Assembly (NCBI GenBank): GCA_946811695.1
Contig: OX328124.1
Span: 96,395,304 to 96,459,303, forward strand
Origin: Gonocerus acuteangulatus
Lineage: Eukaryota; Arthropoda; Insecta; Hemiptera; Coreidae
DNA length: 64,000 bases
Direction of reading: 5' to 3'
Position numbers and translations under genes: made by a program. The notes under the pieces were generated by a model that saw only the letters and a program-made list of their open reading frames with translations, searched no databases and was not told where the DNA came from. Each line of letters begins with the position of its first letter. The first letter of the stretch is position 1. This document shows positions 59,580-64,000 of the stretch, in pieces.

Positions 59580-60545
59580 ATGTTTATTGAATAAAAGACA
59601 ACGATTAAAATTACACATGTGTACCTCTATACCACACAAACACTCTATTTCTAGGATTAACACACTGCAGTGTCTTAAAATAAAGTCTATCACTTATTTA
59701 TAAGGGAAAAATGACACAAAAACCCTGACTTATACTACTAACTACTATATAATGATAATATAAATTAACGTTAACTAAAATAATTAATGATAAATAATAC
59801 TTAATTACCATGATAATGATAATAATTATTTGAAGAGATATTACACTGATAAGTAATAGGAGAGGTAATAATAATAGATAATAATAGTAATAATAATAAT
59901 AATAATTAATAATTACTAGACATAAAACTATGCTATTATTTTACGAAAAATGAGTTTACCGTTACTATTTTCTGCAGAGAGTTGTTTGTGATAGCAAGTT
60001 ACTGAACTTTTACAGTAAGATCTACCTAACATCTCGTGTAAAAATGTCAAAATGTATTCGTTATAAGCGAAAATTTTAATAAAGATAAATGCGTCGAGAC
60101 CAATTAACTGTATTACATTGTTTGTCAATTTATTCAACTCAGCATTCAAAAATACATTTGGAAGGATACATATCTCTACCAATTGAGTAAAATGTGACTT
60201 TTTGAAATCGTATACTTGCTGTTTTTCACAGTTTTCGTACTATAAAACCCGTTTATCTTCCGAAATAATGATTCTATCGAATTGGCAGTGGTCTCATTCG
60301 ACTCAGCAGTATAATATACCTTAAAAACGATTCCAAAATCAGAATGATTCTAGTACCTACAGGTTTTTTCCCCAAATTCGGGCGGTTAGCACCACTGTGT
60401 GTCGGGGGGTGGAGGGTAGAGAAAGACCAAAGATAGAAGATAAATGACCATAGTGAAAGTATGCATATTTTCACTAAGGCCATTTTCAAAAATCGTATTG
60501 ATCTTTTCCTAGCCGAATCCCAACTACTATTTCCCGACTGCATAA
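58690..60545. mobile_element. Penelope-type ends 1.85 kb apart, inverted
   Basis: The left end has a minus-strand CTGACGA, A, GGCTA/TAGCC, GAAACGTC core (58757-58797) and CACAGTGGTGCCGAG. The right end has the inverse (TTAGCACCACTGTG, then CAAAAATCGTATTGAT and TAGCCGAATCCCAACTA). A SINE and a 54-nt T run lie inside. No coding remnant is recognised. Confidence 0.5.
59026..59208 (+). mobile_element. tRNA-derived SINE, full length, 8-bp TSD
   Basis: Plus-strand copy: GGGGTCTCCCGTGGTGTAAT, B box GGTTCGATTCC, body, then the CGGCGC/GCGCCG stem-loop and about 18 A. TTTATACC flanks it at 59018-59025 and 59209-59216. It sits between two Penelope-type terminal repeats. Confidence 0.87.
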
Positions 60546-62700
60546 TTTTTTAAGGTAAGAAAGAAATTACGTGCGACTGATTTATTCTTTTATCTGAAAC
60601 ATGTTTTTTAGTTTATTTTTTTTTTAAGCCATAGCTAAGGGTGTTTGAATTTCTTTTTAATATGTAATACAAAAATGACAACTTGTAATTTATTTTATTT
60701 TTCAAACCCATTTATTTGAGGAGCCAGTTAAGAAATAAATAACAACCAAGTGGATTAATTCCTCCATTTGTTAATGTACCGTATTTGCCATTTCATCTTA
60801 ATAAATACCTAGCACATAGCAATAAAATATTGCACAGAAATTCCCTACTTTTTATAAAGGTTCTTAAAAAAAACAAAAAAACTTTTAGGTATTTGGGGTT
60901 CCAGGCACTCATGGATGATGGAAGGAAGGAACTCATGGAAGGAAATTGTCGTTGTAGATTATCACTAAACACAAAGTGTTTGTCAATGATAAAGAAGGTC
61001 CCTACTTCACCAGTTATGTTTACACAAGGCGGCAACTAATAGATAAGTCAATGCTAATCGCATCGCAAGTCGACGGAGTGTAAACACAAATGGAAAGCAA
61101 ACACTGGATGCCTGAAATAAACATTATGAATGCCTTCCTTTTAACCCGTTCTACTGAATTACTAATATCTACTATCGTCGAAACTAAAGAAGAGAATCAA
61201 GCGAATAAGTATTCTAATTCAGTACATTTGACCAAATAGCAAACTGCAAAGAATTCTAGTATATAATGCATTTCAGAGATTTTGATACAATTTAGTGTAA
61301 CTCGAAGTGTAGCATTTTCTAAGGCTAGGGTAGTATGGGCTTAAGAATCTTTAAAGAAAAGGTAATATTAACTATCCTAAATCTAATGAAGATTCTATTT
61401 CACAAACGATGGAGATATATGTTTGTATCAGTATTCATCCTAGCGTGTGATGACTTTTAATGGTCAATATGAAATTGGCACCAGTGTTGTTACCAGTAAT
61501 ATTTAATAGGAAAAAAAAATCAGTCCCATAACAGGCCACGAGGGCCCTGAGGGGCAGATACTATAAAGGTATCTGATTCTTGACCATACGGCACACTAGG
61601 TAGATAGTATGGTCAGTACTATGCTCCGGCCGCCTGATTTTCCTCTTGGCCGCTTCGACTGCTAGAGTCATTAGCACCCAAGGTACCCATTATTAAATTA
61701 ATTAAAGGCTGGGTCGGCCTAGGGACGGCCAGGGAGACCGAATTCAACACATGAACGAAGACACAAGAAGAAAAAATCTTTAGCGCTTGCTCGGGATTTG
61801 AACTCAGACCTCCAGCTTATTAGTCGAGTGCTCTACCACTGAGCTAACCTCGCTCCCATTTAATAGGAAAGAAAAGCTTTTTTCAAAGATTGCTAGCAAA
61901 TAAATTACGTTGCAATCATTTTTTCGAAAATGTATTTAATTTTAATTTTGGGAATGTTTGTTAATTCATTTTAGAATAAGAAAATACGGTTGCTTGAGTT
62001 TCATGATCTAATTACTCGATGCTAAAAATATTAAACTTTCAAATTTATTAAAATACTCCATCGGAGCGGTAAGAAACTACGTGTGGCTATATCTTTTCTC
62101 CAGGAATCTGGAAAGGACCTGGAAATATTAGATCACGAAACCAATCTCGCCAGTCACGACTGGTTAGTGCCTTCTGGATATTTCATCTCTACCGCCGTAT
62201 CCCACTTTTTCCCCGTTTCACTTACCTCAGGATTTTATTTTATTTTCCTTGTGGCTACATCTACCGATATTCTAATGCACATTTATTTTTATGATTTTTT
62301 TTTCTTTTTTTGACAGGCATAGCTAGCTGTCATTATGATAGGGTGTCCGTTTAAAAAAAAAACTAAAAATAGTTTCCTTTCTTTCCTGGCATGTGTAAAA
62401 TAACACAAGGGAATGTATCTTTGATATAATATTCTCACATTCTCAGGCAAGTTTTCTTTTCTTCTTTTTTTATGCTCTTTAACATTCGGATTTAATTTTG
62501 GGGTGTTTTGGATAAATCGACGCCATTTACTAATTTTATATCTTCTTAAAACCATACCAAATAAAATCATTTGTTTTAGTAAATTTCACTTCACAGCAAT
62601 TTATTCACACTTCTAATTATAAGATATATACATTTTTTGTTTTAAAATCTGAACAAATTATAAAGTGTACAATGATCAAGTATGATTATACAAGTATGTA
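60546..62700. other. no recognised gene apart from a SINE
   Basis: Antiparallel frames of 80-84 aa at 60785-61039 could hide an exon, but neither protein is recognisable. The SINE at 61514-61857 is listed separately. Confidence 0.45.
61514..61857 (-). mobile_element. tRNA-Ile-like SINE, full length, 13-bp TSD
   Basis: Same family as 34113-34489 (GGGAGCGAGGTTAGCTCAG, CTAATAA loop, GGACTGATT end). TSD ATTTAATAGGAAA at 61501-61513 and 61858-61870. Confidence 0.88.
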
Positions 62701-63112
62701 AAATTAACCAAAATAGAAAAAATAAAATAAAATCAAAAGGAAATTTGCAGGAAGCCAACCATTGTTGGCACTTCGCTAATAATTGATCCCCACCCCAAAA
62801 AATAAATTAACCAAAACAGAAAAAATAAAATAAAATCAAAAGGTAATTTGCAGGAAGCCAACCATTGTTGGCACTTCCCTAATAATTGATCCCCACCCCA
62901 AAAAATAAATTAACCAAAACAGAAAAAATAAAATAAAATCAAAAGGAAATTTGCAGGAAGCCAACCATTGTTGGCACTTCGCTAATAATTGATCCCCACC
63001 CCAAAAAATAAATTAACCAAAACAGAAAAAATAAAATAAAATCAAAAGGAAATTTGCAGGAAGCCAACCATTGTTGGCACTTCCCTAATAATTGATCCCC
63101 ACCCCAAAAAAT
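62701..63112. repeat. 103-bp minisatellite, 4 units
   Basis: Units begin at 62701, 62804, 62907 and 63010. Each has the hairpin GCCAAC/GTTGGC. Units 1 and 3 have CACTTCGCTAAT, units 2 and 4 have CACTTCCCTAAT, so the array looks like a doubled 206-bp dimer. Confidence 0.93.
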
Positions 63113-63696
63113 AAATTAAACAAAATAAAACTAAATCCTGAAATGAAGTTTTTCCTTACATTTACGCGAAGAGTGTTTTCTTTCCACGTGAAAATCTAAA
63201 AATAATTGATCTAATGTATTCTTTTTACTCGTTTGTCTTCTTTATGAGAGCTTATTTCTTGATTCTAATAATTATTCCTTTTTCGGGATAACTTGACATT
63301 TTTTTACGAAATATGTAACCGCAATGAATACCATCACCAGTAGTTATTAGTAATCAGCGTCGACAGAGTGTTTTATATCTGTCAAAGAACTAAACTCATG
63401 ACAATGAAATTTCAATTCCCGAAAATACCTGAAGATGGGAAAGAACCCTGAAAGTGCTTTCCTGCGCAGAATAAATTTAATTGCCAGTAGTGGCGTAGCC
63501 ACGTTTCTTATTTAAACAAAATTCGTAAATAATTCTGCAAATGAGGTAGTACTTCCCAATGCCTGTGTTCTGTTTTCTTCTTTTATTGTCCAAGTTTGAA
63601 AGCAACTTAAACATCAACCGAGCTGTTTAATTTGTTTCTCGCCAGGAAATTTAACGATAAACATTTTTTTTAGTCCCCCACCTTCATTAATATATG

Positions 63697-63850
63697 GAAT
63701 ATTTTCCAGGCGGAAGGTCAATAAAAAAGAATTAACAAAGTCAATTAAATTTTTTGAAGGGTGTAAATCATCTAGAGCTCAAGTAAAATAAATTGAATTT
63801 ACTTTGTTAATTCTCTTTTTAATTGATCTTCCTTCTGGAAAATATTGACG
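63697..63850. repeat. inverted repeat with a fold-back-like terminus
   Basis: Arms of about 50 bp (AATATTTTCCAGGCGGAAGG, then GAATTAACAAAGT, and the inverse). AGGCGGAAGGTCAAT also opens the palindrome at 29.30 kb, so the two may share an end. Confidence 0.5.
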
Positions 63851-64000
63851 TTAAAATTGAGTCAAAGAAATATCAGATAAAAAAAAAAAAAAAATGTTTC
63901 TAAACGACTAGAAAATTCATTATTCAGTTTTCTGAAACAAAGAGTTCTAGAAGCCGGTGGATTAGTTAGTTTGAATTTCGGTCTCTCCCGTTGAAGCCCC

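Noticed and set aside
60785..61039. An ssh 5' exon or other host exon in the antiparallel 80-84 aa frames
   Set aside because: Neither strand resembles a Slingshot N-terminus, and no convincing splice arrangement was seen.

Overview
This is AT-rich, repeat-dense animal DNA, most likely from an insect or another arthropod. The order cannot be read from the sequence. One host gene is recognisable: three exons on the minus strand encode consecutive parts of the N-terminal region of a Slingshot (SSH) cofilin phosphatase. Transcription runs from right to left. Exon A is 50273-50444, exon B is 32553-32731 and exon C is 17656-17721. Splice sites and reading phases agree across both junctions. The introns are 17.5 kb and 14.8 kb. 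The upstream start exon and the downstream phosphatase exons were not found and probably lie outside the window.

Most of what can be identified elsewhere is mobile DNA and its debris. The retroposons are a 5S-rRNA-derived SINE, a tRNA-derived SINE whose 3' stem-loop tail matches that of the 5S SINE, a class II tRNA-derived SINE, a tRNA-Ile-like SINE and a fourth tRNA-headed repeat. There are also 3' fragments of several LINE lineages. Many insertions still have target-site duplications (TSDs) of 7-17 bp that can be read directly. Penelope-like elements (PLEs) appear as one endonuclease-C-terminal coding fragment between 158-bp inverted repeats, and as many terminal-repeat pieces with hammerhead-ribozyme-like cores. 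DNA elements include Helentron/HINE-like elements with subterminal inverted repeats and a 3' hairpin, long-inverted-repeat fold-backs (one with a 9-bp TSD), a PIF/Harbinger-like element nested in a relative, a 1.39-kb TIR element with a small ORF, and a MITE family present three times.

Satellites and simple repeats form the third layer: an 83-bp satellite split by a HINE insertion (20621-23169), a 103-bp minisatellite (62701-63112), about thirteen (TA)n tracts that often abut transposon ends, and long poly-A/T runs, many of them retroposon tails.

Layout: 1-17.6 kb is AT-rich DNA with the 1.39-kb TIR element, the PLE coding fragment and two HINE copies. 17.6-32.6 kb is ssh intron sequence holding the 83-bp satellite and the LINE/5S-SINE pair. 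32.7-50.3 kb is the next ssh intron, full of SINEs and a HINE copy. 50.4-64 kb lies upstream of the known ssh exons, with a fold-back element, SINEs and the 103-bp repeat. Apart from ssh, the genes do not form a pathway. The most unusual signals are two insertions of only the SINE stem-loop tail, each with its own TSD, and a 5S SINE that inserted into a LINE and was then copied again together with the LINE sequence.
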